Shown here: piece by piece, positions 16,789 to 24,409 of the stretch
How the letters are laid out: each line of letters begins with the position of its first letter
How positions within the stretch are numbered: position 1 is the stretch's first letter
Source: Marivita sp051251565
GTDB lineage: Bacteria; Pseudomonadota; Alphaproteobacteria; Rhodobacterales; Rhodobacteraceae
Length of the DNA stretch: 64,000 nucleotides
Assembly (NCBI RefSeq): GCF_051251565.1
Contig: NZ_JBPOFB010000014.1
Location: forward strand, 1-64,000
Direction of reading: 5' to 3'
Program-made: the position numbers and the translations under genes
Notes under the pieces: model-generated
Database searches by the model: none
What the model was told of the DNA's origin: nothing
The model's input: only the letters and a program-made list of their open reading frames with translations

Positions 16789-17732
16789 GTCTCTGCCCTC
16801 TTCATCAGATCAATGCGCGGATCAAACCCGTGATTTTGGCGCCATTCAGACAGAAATTCGCGCAGGCTCTCATCGGGATCAGGCGGCACAACGACCTTCA
16901 ATTCGACCTTCTGATCGCCTTTCGTCTTTCGCCCCGTCCGCGCAACGCCGCGGCCCTTCAAACGCAGGACCCTGCCGGTGCTGGCCCCGGGTGGCACTGT
17001 CAGGCCCACCGGTCCGTCGATGGTTGGTGCGGTGACTTTGCCGCCCAGAACGGCCTCGTCGATGGTGATCGGCAAAGCCAGCAGGATGTCATCGCCGTCC
17101 CGGCGGAACACCGGATGGGGTCGCACAAGAACTGTGATCAAAGCATCACCGGGTGGTCCGCCGCCAAAGCCGGGGCTGCCCTTGCCGCGAAGTCGTAGGG
17201 TCTGACCATCTTCCATGCCGCGCGGAATCTTGACCGCAAGGCTTTGGCCGTCCGGCAGAGTTATCTTCGTTTCACTGCCCCGCACGGCATCAAGGAAAGG
17301 CACTTCCAATGTATAGCGCGCGTCCGCCCCGGCGGCCTGAAAATCACGCGCGCCAAAGTCGTCGGCACCACGCGTGCGCCCGCGGTTCCGCAAAATCTCA
17401 GCAAAGATATCTGCGGGATCAGCATTTGCGCCGAAGCCATGACCTTGCTGGTAAGCGTTGTCAGGTGCCTGTGCGAAATCGCGGTAATACTGGCGCTGAG
17501 GGCGTTCCGCACCTAGCCCGTCAATCTCGCCCGCATCAAAGCGCGCGCGGGTCTCGGGATCTTTCAACAGCGCGTAAGCAGCGGCAATGGCCTTGAACCG
17601 CGCCTCGGCACCCGCGTCGTCGGGATGTAGATCGGGATGGCTGGTGCGCACCAGCTTGCGATATGCTTTTTTGATGTCGTCTGCCGTGGCCGATTTGGCC
17701 AAGCCAAGCGCTTCGTATGGATCGTTGGGCAT
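16785..17732 (-). CDS. cbpA: DnaJ-class co-chaperone CbpA
   Basis: A 315-residue protein. The J domain (1-70) contains HPD at 32-34. A Gly/Ala-rich linker and two beta-sandwich substrate-binding domains follow (about 120-300: DAVRGSETKITLP, VKIPRGMEDGQTLRLRGKG, DALITVLVRPHPVFRRDGDD). No zinc-finger Cys repeats are present, which separates it from DnaJ and fits CbpA. It stimulates DnaK ATPase and binds non-native proteins. It is followed by cbpM, and the truncated metal ATPase lies behind. The divergent export operon starts about 200 bp away. Confidence 0.88.
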   Translation of the reverse strand: MPNDPYEALGLAKSATADDIKKAYRKLVRTSHPDLHPDDAGAEARFKAIAAAYALLKDPETRARFDAGEIDGLGAERPQRQYYRDFAQAPDNAYQQGHGFGANADPADIFAEILRNRGRTRGADDFGARDFQAAGADARYTLEVPFLDAVRGSETKITLPDGQSLAVKIPRGMEDGQTLRLRGKGSPGFGGGPPGDALITVLVRPHPVFRRDGDDILLALPITIDEAVLGGKVTAPTIDGPVGLTVPPGASTGRVLRLKGRGVARTGRKTKGDQKVELKVVVPPDPDESLREFLSEWRQNHGFDPRIDLMKRAET

Positions 17733-17941
17733 TCAGATTCCCTTAATTCTGACAAAACGCATCAAGCGGACCAACCGCGCGTCTGGTGCCTCTTTTCGCT
17801 TAGGATGGCATGTCAGCTGTGTTTCCGTCCTGATCCATGTCAACGCCGAAGGTGTCCGGGCCACCTATTCTGACCAAGCAGACATCGGGCCGAAAACTGA
17901 CGCGCCTTTTGTTACAAGCTCAATTCAAAAAGGGCGTCACA

Positions 17942-19102
17942 TTGACGGCAACTGATAAAACTTCCGATGGGACCGGGACGACCGGTCTGCGCGCTCCGCA
18001 GACAGCCCCTGTCCCTGCCCTACGTCATCCGGTGCCAGTCGCTTCCCCAAACCGCAAGGTTTGGCTCTGGATCAGTGCAGGCGTCATGGGGCTTCTGTTG
18101 GCGATCCTCGCATATTCACAACTGTGGATGGCCGGACCGTCGGTGGTCGCAGTCGAAATGGCCCAAGCGGCGCCCGTCACACGGCTTCTCGCCATCAACG
18201 GACGTATTGCTGCGGTCAATTCCGTCGACATCCGGCCCGTTGTTACAGGCACCCTGATAGCAATTGCCGTTACCGAAGGGGATGTGGTCGAGGCAGACCA
18301 GATCCTTGCACAAGTGGACGCCGCCGCGCAAAATGCAATTGTGCGGCAAGCCATGGCTGCTCTGGATGCAGCCCTCGTTGCTCAAGCACAGGCAACCGAA
18401 AGCTATGAGCGCGCGCTGTCCCTTGGTTCGAATATTGCCAAAAGCGTGCTCGAAGCCGATGCTCATGTCGTCCAAACGGCGGTGCAAGAGGTTGCACGCC
18501 AAACCGCCGCTCTTGATCAAGCCCAGATCGTGCTTGGCAATCACACCATCCGCGCGCCGCGCAGTGGCACTGTTGTGGCGCTTGACGCCGAACGGGGCCA
18601 ACTTACCGGCCCCACAATTCCCTTGCTGACACTGGCTGATTTGACAGATCTGGTGGTCGAGGCCGATGTGGACGAAGCCTATGCGACACAGATCGCACCC
18701 GGACAACCCGCGGTGTTGCAACTGGCGGGTGAGGCACGCAATCGAGACGGACACGTCAGTTTTGTGTCTGCCCTTGTGGATGCGGCAACCGGTGGTCTGG
18801 CGGTCAAGATCGCCTTTGAGGCCCCGGTCATGGCTCCCATCGGTCTGACGGTTGCGACGAACATCATCGTGGAGAGACGCGATGCGGCGCTGACCCTACC
18901 GCGCACCGCCCTGCAAACAGGCGCGGATGGCACGGGCGTTCTTGTGGTCAGAGACGGAATCGCAATGTTCCAACCCGTTTCGGTGGTCGATTGGCCCGCC
19001 GCACGGCTGATCGTGACAGGAGGCCTTACCGAGGGTGACGCCGTGATCATCGACCCGACCAACATCGAAGTTGGGCAGGCCGTCGTGTCGGACCAACCCT
19101 GA
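17942..19102 (+). CDS. HlyD/MacA-type periplasmic adaptor of an ABC efflux system
   Basis: I chose the TTG at 17942 (AAAAGGGCG upstream). An ATG at 17837 in the same frame would add 35 residues with no sign of conservation. A cytoplasmic lead of about 35 residues precedes one membrane anchor (WLWISAGVMGLLLAILAY). Next come a biotinyl-lipoyl half-motif (VRPVVTG region), an alpha-helical hairpin rich in Ala and Gln, the second lipoyl half (IRAPRSGTVVALDAERGQL) and beta-barrel domains. It should bridge the inner-membrane transporter to an outer-membrane channel. The permease gene starts inside its stop codon (TGATG), so adaptor, permease and ATPase form one operon. Confidence 0.85.
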   Translation: MTATDKTSDGTGTTGLRAPQTAPVPALRHPVPVASPNRKVWLWISAGVMGLLLAILAYSQLWMAGPSVVAVEMAQAAPVTRLLAINGRIAAVNSVDIRPVVTGTLIAIAVTEGDVVEADQILAQVDAAAQNAIVRQAMAALDAALVAQAQATESYERALSLGSNIAKSVLEADAHVVQTAVQEVARQTAALDQAQIVLGNHTIRAPRSGTVVALDAERGQLTGPTIPLLTLADLTDLVVEADVDEAYATQIAPGQPAVLQLAGEARNRDGHVSFVSALVDAATGGLAVKIAFEAPVMAPIGLTVATNIIVERRDAALTLPRTALQTGADGTGVLVVRDGIAMFQPVSVVDWPAARLIVTGGLTEGDAVIIDPTNIEVGQAVVSDQP

Positions 19103-20319
19103 TGCTTTACGCCCTCAAGATCGCGGGCCGATACCTAACGGCGAGCAAGGCGCAAACAGCGCTCCTAGTCGTCGGGGTCGCGGTCGGCGTGTTTATCTTC
19201 ATTTTCATGTCGGCCCTGATCGGGGGGTTGGCCGAATTCATCCTGTCGCGCACCGTGGGCGATATCTCGCATATCACGATCGAGGCCGAGATCGATGACC
19301 CTGCCGTATTGATTTCACCAAATGACTTGGATGGCGGCCATGTCTTGTTCGTCACCGAACGGGGCCGCGACCGGACCGCCACACTGAGTGATGCGGCGAC
19401 ATGGCTTCCCCTGATCGAGGCCGTACCCGGTGTGCGCGCCGTCTCGCCGCAGATCACCGGTGCCGGATTTCTGACACGCGGCGCACAAGTCAGCCAGGTC
19501 AGCGTGACAGGTTTGGAGCCTGGGAAAGAATCCGCGATCCTGGACCTTGAGGGCTACATGGTCGCGGGAACCGTACGGCTCGGCTCGGGTCTCATCGTGC
19601 TGGGCAATAGATTGACAGATGATCTGGCCCTATCGCTCGGCCAGACACTACGGTTGCAAAGCTCAAACGGGGTCACGGCGACACTCACACTGAGCGGCAT
19701 CTTTGATACGGGCAATGGTGGGATAGACGGCGCGCGCGCCTTTGTCAGCCTCGGGGTTGCGCGAACCCTCTTTGCTATGCCCCAAGGCGTGACACAGATC
19801 GAGATCAAGCTGGACGATCTGAATGCCGCCGATACTACCGCCCTTCGGATCAGTGGGCTCACGGGTCTGGATGCTGTGCCGTGGACAGACGGGGCCGAAC
19901 AGTTGATGGAGGCGCTGAACGCCCAAGCGCAGACCGGCTATTTCCTGAAAACCTTCGCGCTCATCACCATCGTCATCGGGGTTGCCTCTGCGCTCCTGCT
20001 GTCCACCTACCGTCGCCGCCCCGAGATCGGGATCATGCGGGCGATGGGGGCAAGTCGCGGCTTCGTTGTTTTCGTGTTCGTCACTCAAGGTGCCATGATC
20101 GGACTAATGGGCGGGGTCACGGGGGCGGCCCTGGGGTATCTTGCCCTATTGCCATTCCCATCGCGCGATGCGTTTCAGGCAGGGACTCTGCCGTTGGACA
20201 TTACCCAGGGATCGTATGGACTGGCCATTGCCCTAACGCTCATCGGCGCGATCCTCGCCTCGATCCTTCCTGCGAGGTCGGCCGCCCGGGTCGATCCAGT
20301 CACGGCAATCGGACAATGA
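19102..20319 (+). CDS. MacB/FtsX-type ABC transporter permease
   Basis: A 405-residue membrane protein with the MacB topology. A helix near 20-45 (TALLVVGVAVGVFIFIFMSA) is followed by a large periplasmic domain (about 45-270). Three helices lie in the C-terminal third (FALITIVIGVASALLLSTY, then a pair from about 325). The FtsX signature RRPEIGIMRAMGASRGFV is clear. It starts on the adaptor's stop and overlaps the ATPase start by four bases. The substrate is not deducible; relatives export lipoproteins, peptides or antibiotics by a mechanotransmission mode. Confidence 0.87.
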   Translation: MLYALKIAGRYLTASKAQTALLVVGVAVGVFIFIFMSALIGGLAEFILSRTVGDISHITIEAEIDDPAVLISPNDLDGGHVLFVTERGRDRTATLSDAATWLPLIEAVPGVRAVSPQITGAGFLTRGAQVSQVSVTGLEPGKESAILDLEGYMVAGTVRLGSGLIVLGNRLTDDLALSLGQTLRLQSSNGVTATLTLSGIFDTGNGGIDGARAFVSLGVARTLFAMPQGVTQIEIKLDDLNAADTTALRISGLTGLDAVPWTDGAEQLMEALNAQAQTGYFLKTFALITIVIGVASALLLSTYRRRPEIGIMRAMGASRGFVVFVFVTQGAMIGLMGGVTGAALGYLALLPFPSRDAFQAGTLPLDITQGSYGLAIALTLIGAILASILPARSAARVDPVTAIGQ

Positions 20320-21005
20320 CGATTTCGCAAAACGCCCTTCTTGAGGTGAGCGATCTGGTCAAGACCTTCGGAACCGGGGACGTGGCAACACACGTGTTGC
20401 GCGGATTGTCACTGAGCCTCGGCAAGGGAGAAATGGCCGCCTTGTTGGGTCCGTCCGGTTCGGGCAAAAGCACGCTGCTGACAATCCTTGGTACGTTGAT
20501 GAAGCCCACATCAGGCAGCTACACCATGCTGGGGCAGGATCTGATCGCGGCAGATGACGATCAACTTACGGCGTTTCGCAACCTCCATATTGGCTTTGTC
20601 TTCCAGTTTCATAACCTTTTGCCCGATTTCACCGCACTGGAAAACGTCATCTTTCCCACGGCTGTCCGAATGGGCCGCGAGACATCCGCCGCCCGCAACC
20701 GGGGCCGCGACTTGCTGGTGCGCATGGGGCTGGAGGAACGGATCAACTTCCCGTCGACCAAACTGTCGGGCGGACAGAAACAGCGCGTGGCCGTCGCCCG
20801 CGCCCTGATGAACGGCCCCGAACTGGTGCTCGCAGATGAGCCGACTGGCAACCTTGACCGCGCCTCGGCGATGCAGGTGATGGAGCTGATCGAACAGATC
20901 AACCGCGAGGAAGGCACAACATTTCTAATCTCGACCCATGACGAAAAGATCGCGGGTCTGTGTCGAAGGCAACTTGTGGTGGGGGATGGGATTGTGACGG
21001 GTTAG
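20316..21005 (+). CDS. ABC transporter ATPase, MacB/LolD type
   Basis: A 229-residue ATPase starting at the ATG that overlaps the permease stop. It has Walker A GPSGSGKST near residue 47, a Q loop in FVFQFHNLLPDFTALENV (a LolD/MacB-type signature), ABC signature LSGGQKQRVAVARAL, Walker B LVLADEPTGNLD and switch His in ISTHDEKIAG. It energises the permease before it. The operon ends here; no outer-membrane channel gene follows. Confidence 0.9.
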   Translation: MTISQNALLEVSDLVKTFGTGDVATHVLRGLSLSLGKGEMAALLGPSGSGKSTLLTILGTLMKPTSGSYTMLGQDLIAADDDQLTAFRNLHIGFVFQFHNLLPDFTALENVIFPTAVRMGRETSAARNRGRDLLVRMGLEERINFPSTKLSGGQKQRVAVARALMNGPELVLADEPTGNLDRASAMQVMELIEQINREEGTTFLISTHDEKIAGLCRRQLVVGDGIVTG

Positions 21006-21072
21006 CGCGTTTTCACGGGCGCAAGGCGTCGATCCGCTGACCGGTTCGCGCACCTTGCGAAAACTACCTTTC

Positions 21073-21086
21073 CTAACTTGGATTAG
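21073..21086. promoter_or_regulatory. Crp/Fnr-type palindrome CTAAC-TTGG-ATTAG
   Basis: Fits CTRAY-N4-RTYAR with both half-sites complete. It lies 68 bp upstream of the 59-residue acidic protein gene. It is one of nine such sites in this window; see the finding on the regulon. Confidence 0.5.
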
Positions 21087-21153
21087 TGCAAGCCGATGCG
21101 CCTTTGCAATACAATTGGAGAACATAATATCCTAGAGCGAAAGCGACCCTCAC

Positions 21154-21333
21154 ATGACTGATAAAGATACTGACAAAGAGGCGCTTGATCCCGTGGAAAA
21201 CCCTGAGAAGAAAACAACACCTGCCAAAACGACCGACGGCAAGACATCGCACGAACCAGCAGCTTCAACGGATGAACGGCAACCACGCAAGCCATCTGAT
21301 GATGACGACCCGTTCGACAACCTGCCCGTCTGA
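21154..21333 (+). CDS. Small acidic hydrophilic protein, 59 residues
   Basis: ATG at 21154 gives MTDKDTDKEALD, a Lys/Glu/Thr-rich, disordered sequence ending in DDDPFDNLPV. It has no hydrophobic segment and no Cys. The end motif DDPFDN-PV is one I associate with short conserved proteins of Rhodobacterales, but I cannot give a function. A palindromic Crp/Fnr-type site lies 68 bp upstream, which supports it as a real regulated gene. The CDF exporter frame begins within its last 35 bases. Confidence 0.55.
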   Translation: MTDKDTDKEALDPVENPEKKTTPAKTTDGKTSHEPAASTDERQPRKPSDDDDPFDNLPV

Positions 21334-22220
21334 ATTGGGGCATACAGTCGAACCCAGGAACGTCCTCGCCAAGCCCCGGCATCACTACCATATCGACCCC
21401 AAAGCCGGAAACACGCGGATAGTTTGGGCCGTTGTGGTCAATATCTTGCTGACCGTGGTGCAGATCATTGGTGGGGTTCTATCCGGTAGCCTCGCGTTAA
21501 TCGCCGATGCGATCCACAATCTGTCAGATGCGCTTTCGCTTGGTCTGGCCCTGTTTGCACGTATTATCGCAAGGCGACCCGCAGACGACACCATGACGTT
21601 TGGATATGGCCGTGCGGAGATCGTCGCAGCGCTCATCAACTATACAACGCTGATCCTGCTTGGCCTGTATCTGACGCAACAAGCAATTGTGCGCCTGTTC
21701 GCCCCCACAGATGTGGACGGTTGGTCCGTTGTTATCATTGCAGTATTCGCGCTTGGGGTTGATACGCTGACCGCGTTTCTGACCTATGCGCTCTCCAAAA
21801 GCAGCATGGATATTCGCGCGGCGTTCCTGCACAATGTTGCAGACGCGCTTGGTTCAGTGGCGGTCATTGTCGCGGGCACTGTCATTATTCTCTATGATTG
21901 GCGGCTCAGTGCGCATCTTGATGCTCGGCAGTCCGCCGGATCTGGATACTCAAGCTGTGTTGACCGCTATGCGCAGCGTGTCAGGCGTTGAGAATGTGCA
22001 CCACCTGCATCTGTGGCAGATGCAGGAACACCAATCGGCGCTGGACGCCCATATTGTGATCAAAGAAGGCCGCTGGAACGAGGCTGATCGCGTGAAAGAG
22101 GCCGTGAAGATCGCCCTTCGCGATAGGTTCGGGCTGTCTCACATCACCCTCGAGTTGGAACGCCATGGCTTTGACTGTGAAGACTTACAAGTTGTCGGCC
22201 ACATCTCAGCAACAAATTGA
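21299..22220 (+). pseudogene. CDF-family cation exporter broken by deletion and frameshift
   Basis: The first frame (possible starts at 21299 or 21335) encodes a CDF/CzcD-type exporter. It has a His-containing leader, helices starting WAVVVNILLTVVQIIGG, the metal site in LIADAIHNLSDALSLG, and the second metal site HNVADALGSVAV. At about 21893-21903 it breaks after LYDWR. Similarity resumes in another frame at IGGSVRILMLGSPPDLD and runs through the cytoplasmic domain (VHHLHLWQM) to the stop at 22220. Intact relatives have about 25-30 residues between YDWR and IGG, including the last helix. A deletion using the shared bases ATTGGCGG, with a frame change, explains this. Probably non-functional. 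Confidence 0.78.
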
Positions 22221-22226
22221 TTTGTC

Positions 22227-22240
22227 CTGACGCAGATCAA
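22227..22240. promoter_or_regulatory. Crp/Fnr-type palindrome CTGAC-GCAG-ATCAA
   Basis: Fits CTRAY-N4-RTYAR. No plus-strand gene follows within 700 bases, so it may be an orphan left by gene loss. Its right flank ATCAACGCC repeats the context of the site at 31003. Confidence 0.4.
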
Positions 22241-22352
22241 CGCCACACTACCCGGTATTTGGGAGGGCCAGTCAGAACGGCGGCGTTGGCGCAAGGTCGG
22301 CTCGGAGTCCGTTTCGCCAGATGCTGCGCAGCAGACGGATGGCTGCTTCAGG

Positions 22353-22688
22353 CTAACTTCCCATAAACCGCCGTCTTGCCTCTACAGCTATGTTGTAGCG
22401 TTGCTGTAGGTCGGCGATCAGGGCCATTGTCACGCGTTTGGCGTCATGGCCCTCTGCTTCCCTGTAGCTTTGCTTCGCTGCCTCCAGCAGCTTCTTAATC
22501 TTGAATTCCTCGGGCAGTGTGCCTGCTTCGGCCATTATGCGGACCGCCACTGCTGTCGCCATGTCGGTAAACGCCTCGCCCGAGCGGTCGGGCAGCGGTT
22601 TCCCTTCGCCTTCAAGGCCGCGTAATTTGCCCTCTGCGAGGGCCTTCAGGATTTACCGCTCCACGAGCCGGTTAAGAGACTGGGTCAT
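22353..22688 (-). pseudogene. DUF1992 (DnaJ-homologue C28-like) gene with an early stop
   Basis: The minus-strand frame from ATG 22688 reads MTQSLNRLVER, TAA stop (22653-22655), then ILKALAEGKLRGLEGEGKPL. It continues with FTDMATAVAVRIM and EAKQ-type helices to a stop at 22353. LxxRIxxAxxxGxFxxLxGxGKPL is the signature of the DUF1992 family. Only one codon is broken (TAA where a charged residue is expected). A shorter product could start at the internal ATG 22562. Most likely a recent pseudogene. Confidence 0.7.
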
Positions 22689-22980
22689 GCTATATTCTTG
22701 CCTTCTTCCTGATGCTGCCGAGGCAACTATAGCGTAGAAACAAAGCCGACCTTGGAAGTACTGCGCCGAACGGCGGAAAAGTCACGCTTTGCCGACCCTT
22801 ACTGCCTCGATTGGCCGACCAACATTGCAACCCCAAAACCCAGAAACCACTGATCTCATATTCGACGAAAGAGTCGTCTCAACGGGACGCGTATTGAGCG
22901 CATCCGAAATTGGGGGTCTTCTCAAGAATAGGTAAGTTGATCAGGTAAAGGATGCCTTCGCCGCGCTGTTTCTGATCAAA
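22689..22980. other. Intergenic stretch without a recognised gene
   Basis: About 290 bases between the DUF1992 relic and the minus-strand holin-like gene. No motif or clear terminator was found. Confidence 0.4.
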
Positions 22981-23370
22981 TCAGTCCGGCTTGTCGTCGC
23001 CCAAATATCTGGCAAGGACAAAGGCTGCAGTAAAGGCAACTGTAGCCGCGACGCCTGCGGGGTCGGTCGCTGAGGGACTGGGTGCGGCGTTGGGTGCGTT
23101 TGCATGATCCTGTTTTGGCATCGGTTTTTTGACGATCGCCACACACCCTCCGGCTGCCAAGAGCAAACCAAGCCCCGTCAGAAGGGCAGCCAAGGCAGCG
23201 CCTAAAGACGCGCTGAGTACGAGGAAGGCAGACGCAGTGATAAACCCAAAGCCCGCAAGCCCAATCAAGCCAACCGATATTTCCAAAAACAAGCGCCACA
23301 GCACCTTTTGCGCGGCGTCTCGGGCACTGCCTTCACCGCCGCGCAGCGCATCTGTCAGAAACTGGTTCAC
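22981..23370 (-). CDS. Phage-holin-superfamily (DUF1469-like) membrane protein
   Basis: A 129-residue protein. An amphipathic N-terminus (about 1-28) is followed by two long hydrophobic helices (about 30-55 and 58-80), a Pro/Ala/Asn-rich cytoplasmic linker and a final hydrophobic stretch (AATVAFTAAFVLARYLG). The pattern matches the putative actinobacterial holin-X/YqjE group that sits next to ElaB/YqjD-type genes. It overlaps its DUF883-like neighbour by four bases. A role in envelope stress response is assumed from context, not proven. Confidence 0.6.
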   Translation of the reverse strand: MNQFLTDALRGGEGSARDAAQKVLWRLFLEISVGLIGLAGFGFITASAFLVLSASLGAALAALLTGLGLLLAAGGCVAIVKKPMPKQDHANAPNAAPSPSATDPAGVAATVAFTAAFVLARYLGDDKPD

Positions 23371-23672
23371 CGGCGCGACATGGCCCCGACCAAAAGCCCG
23401 GCACCCGCAGCCAGGCCGATGGCCAGTAACGGGTGGTTGGCAACCGATGCCTCAAGCTGATGTTCGGCAGATTTACCTGACCTTTCGACGTAATGTTTCG
23501 CTTCGCCAAAGCCTTCGGCGATATCAGTCGCCATATGGCTACTGCGTTTTCCAGCAATCCCGCTGACCGTCTCGGCAAGGTGCGACAAATCTGTCCGCAA
23601 GGCGGCGAGCTGGTGGCTTACAGCTTCGAAATCGGTCGCTGCCTCTGTGGTTGCTTTGCTATTTTGTGACAT
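23367..23672 (-). CDS. ElaB/YqjD/DUF883-like membrane-anchored protein
   Basis: A 101-residue protein from ATG 23672; the in-frame extension to 23717 lacks a signal. A helical, charged region (about 15-70: LAALRTDLSHLAETV, HYVERSGKSAEHQ) precedes one C-terminal membrane helix (HPLLAIGLAAGAGLLVGAMSRR). This is the organisation of ElaB/YqjD proteins, which tether ribosomes to the membrane in stationary phase in E. coli. It is the first gene of a two-gene operon with the holin-like protein. A one-mismatch Crp/Fnr-type site (TTGAG-TGTG-GTCAG, 23730-23743) lies about 58 bp upstream. Confidence 0.7.
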   Translation of the reverse strand: MSQNSKATTEAATDFEAVSHQLAALRTDLSHLAETVSGIAGKRSSHMATDIAEGFGEAKHYVERSGKSAEHQLEASVANHPLLAIGLAAGAGLLVGAMSRR

Positions 23673-23764
23673 TAAAAACTCCATGTTTTTTTGCGTGAAG
23701 ATGACTTGGCGGCACATTATGCGCCCATTTTGAGTGTGGTCAGAACGGCAACAGGACCAAGTCG

Positions 23765-24184
23765 CTAGATCCGGACCACATCAGATTTGTGTTCAGTGGT
23801 CTGTCCCTCGAAGGTCTCGTCCGAGGCATCTGCTTCTGCCTTTGTCTTCTGAACAAGCTGATCCTGATGATGGGCCGGGCCATATATTGTATAAAGTTTT
23901 AGCGGCTCATGCCCTGTGCAAATCACGTTGTGATGCGCACCTGCAGGCACAACGATACCGTCGCCGGGTCCCAGCTTATGGGTGACGCCGTCGATCACCG
24001 CGCGCCCTTTGCCATCCTCGACACGAAAGAACTGATCCGTTTCGGAGTGGATCTCACCGCCGATCTCAGAGCCTGGATCAATCGACATCAAAACCAGTTG
24101 AAGCTTGGCTCCGGTATATAGCACCCGCCGAAAGTCGGTATTTTCTTCGGCCAATTCCTCGATATTCCCAAAGTATCCAATCAC
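23765..24184 (-). CDS. Small cupin-domain protein
   Basis: A 139-residue product if it starts at GTG 24184, which is preceded by GGAGGTGTC; the longer frame to 24241 lacks this. One cupin beta-barrel covers about 20-105, with motif 1 G-EIHSETDQFFRVEDG (His and Glu metal ligands) and motif 2 LGPGDGIVVPAGAHHNV. A charged, Lys/Glu/Asp-rich tail of about 30 residues follows. Function within the cupin superfamily cannot be specified; mannose-6-phosphate-isomerase-like and regulatory forms exist. Its promoter region is shared with the divergent N-ATPase operon and holds a Crp/Fnr-type palindrome 74 bp upstream. Confidence 0.8.
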   Translation of the reverse strand: MIGYFGNIEELAEENTDFRRVLYTGAKLQLVLMSIDPGSEIGGEIHSETDQFFRVEDGKGRAVIDGVTHKLGPGDGIVVPAGAHHNVICTGHEPLKLYTIYGPAHHQDQLVQKTKAEADASDETFEGQTTEHKSDVVRI

Positions 24185-24257
24185 GACACACCTCCGTCGA
24201 TTGCGCCGCACATCGCAGCGATAGGGTGAGGATTGCTTCAAAGACCCGCCCGCCGCA

Positions 24258-24271
24258 CTGATCAGGGTTAG
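24258..24271. promoter_or_regulatory. Crp/Fnr-type palindrome CTGAT-CAGG-GTTAG
   Basis: Fits CTRAY-N4-RTYAR. It lies 74 bp upstream of the cupin start and 138 bp upstream of atpD, in the divergent gap. Confidence 0.5.
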
Positions 24272-24331
24272 TGGCCATGGCTTTCAATGAAAGGTGCCTG
24301 TTTTGCACGAAGCGCGGCTACCGGCGCCACG

Positions 24332-24345
24332 CTAACACCGATCAG
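24332..24345. promoter_or_regulatory. Crp/Fnr-type palindrome CTAAC-ACCG-ATCAG
   Basis: Second site in the cupin/atpD gap, 65 bp upstream of atpD. The two sites are 74 bp apart start-to-start, near seven helical turns. Confidence 0.5.
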
Positions 24346-24409
24346 CACGGTCCCCCGACGCTCCGGATAAGCTAAGGTAGACGGACCCCTCCAGAAAGAC
24401 TGCACCCAG

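Noticed and set aside
17837..17941. Upstream ATG start for the efflux adaptor
   Set aside because: No ribosome binding site, and the added residues show no signal or conservation; kept only as an alternative to the TTG at 17942.
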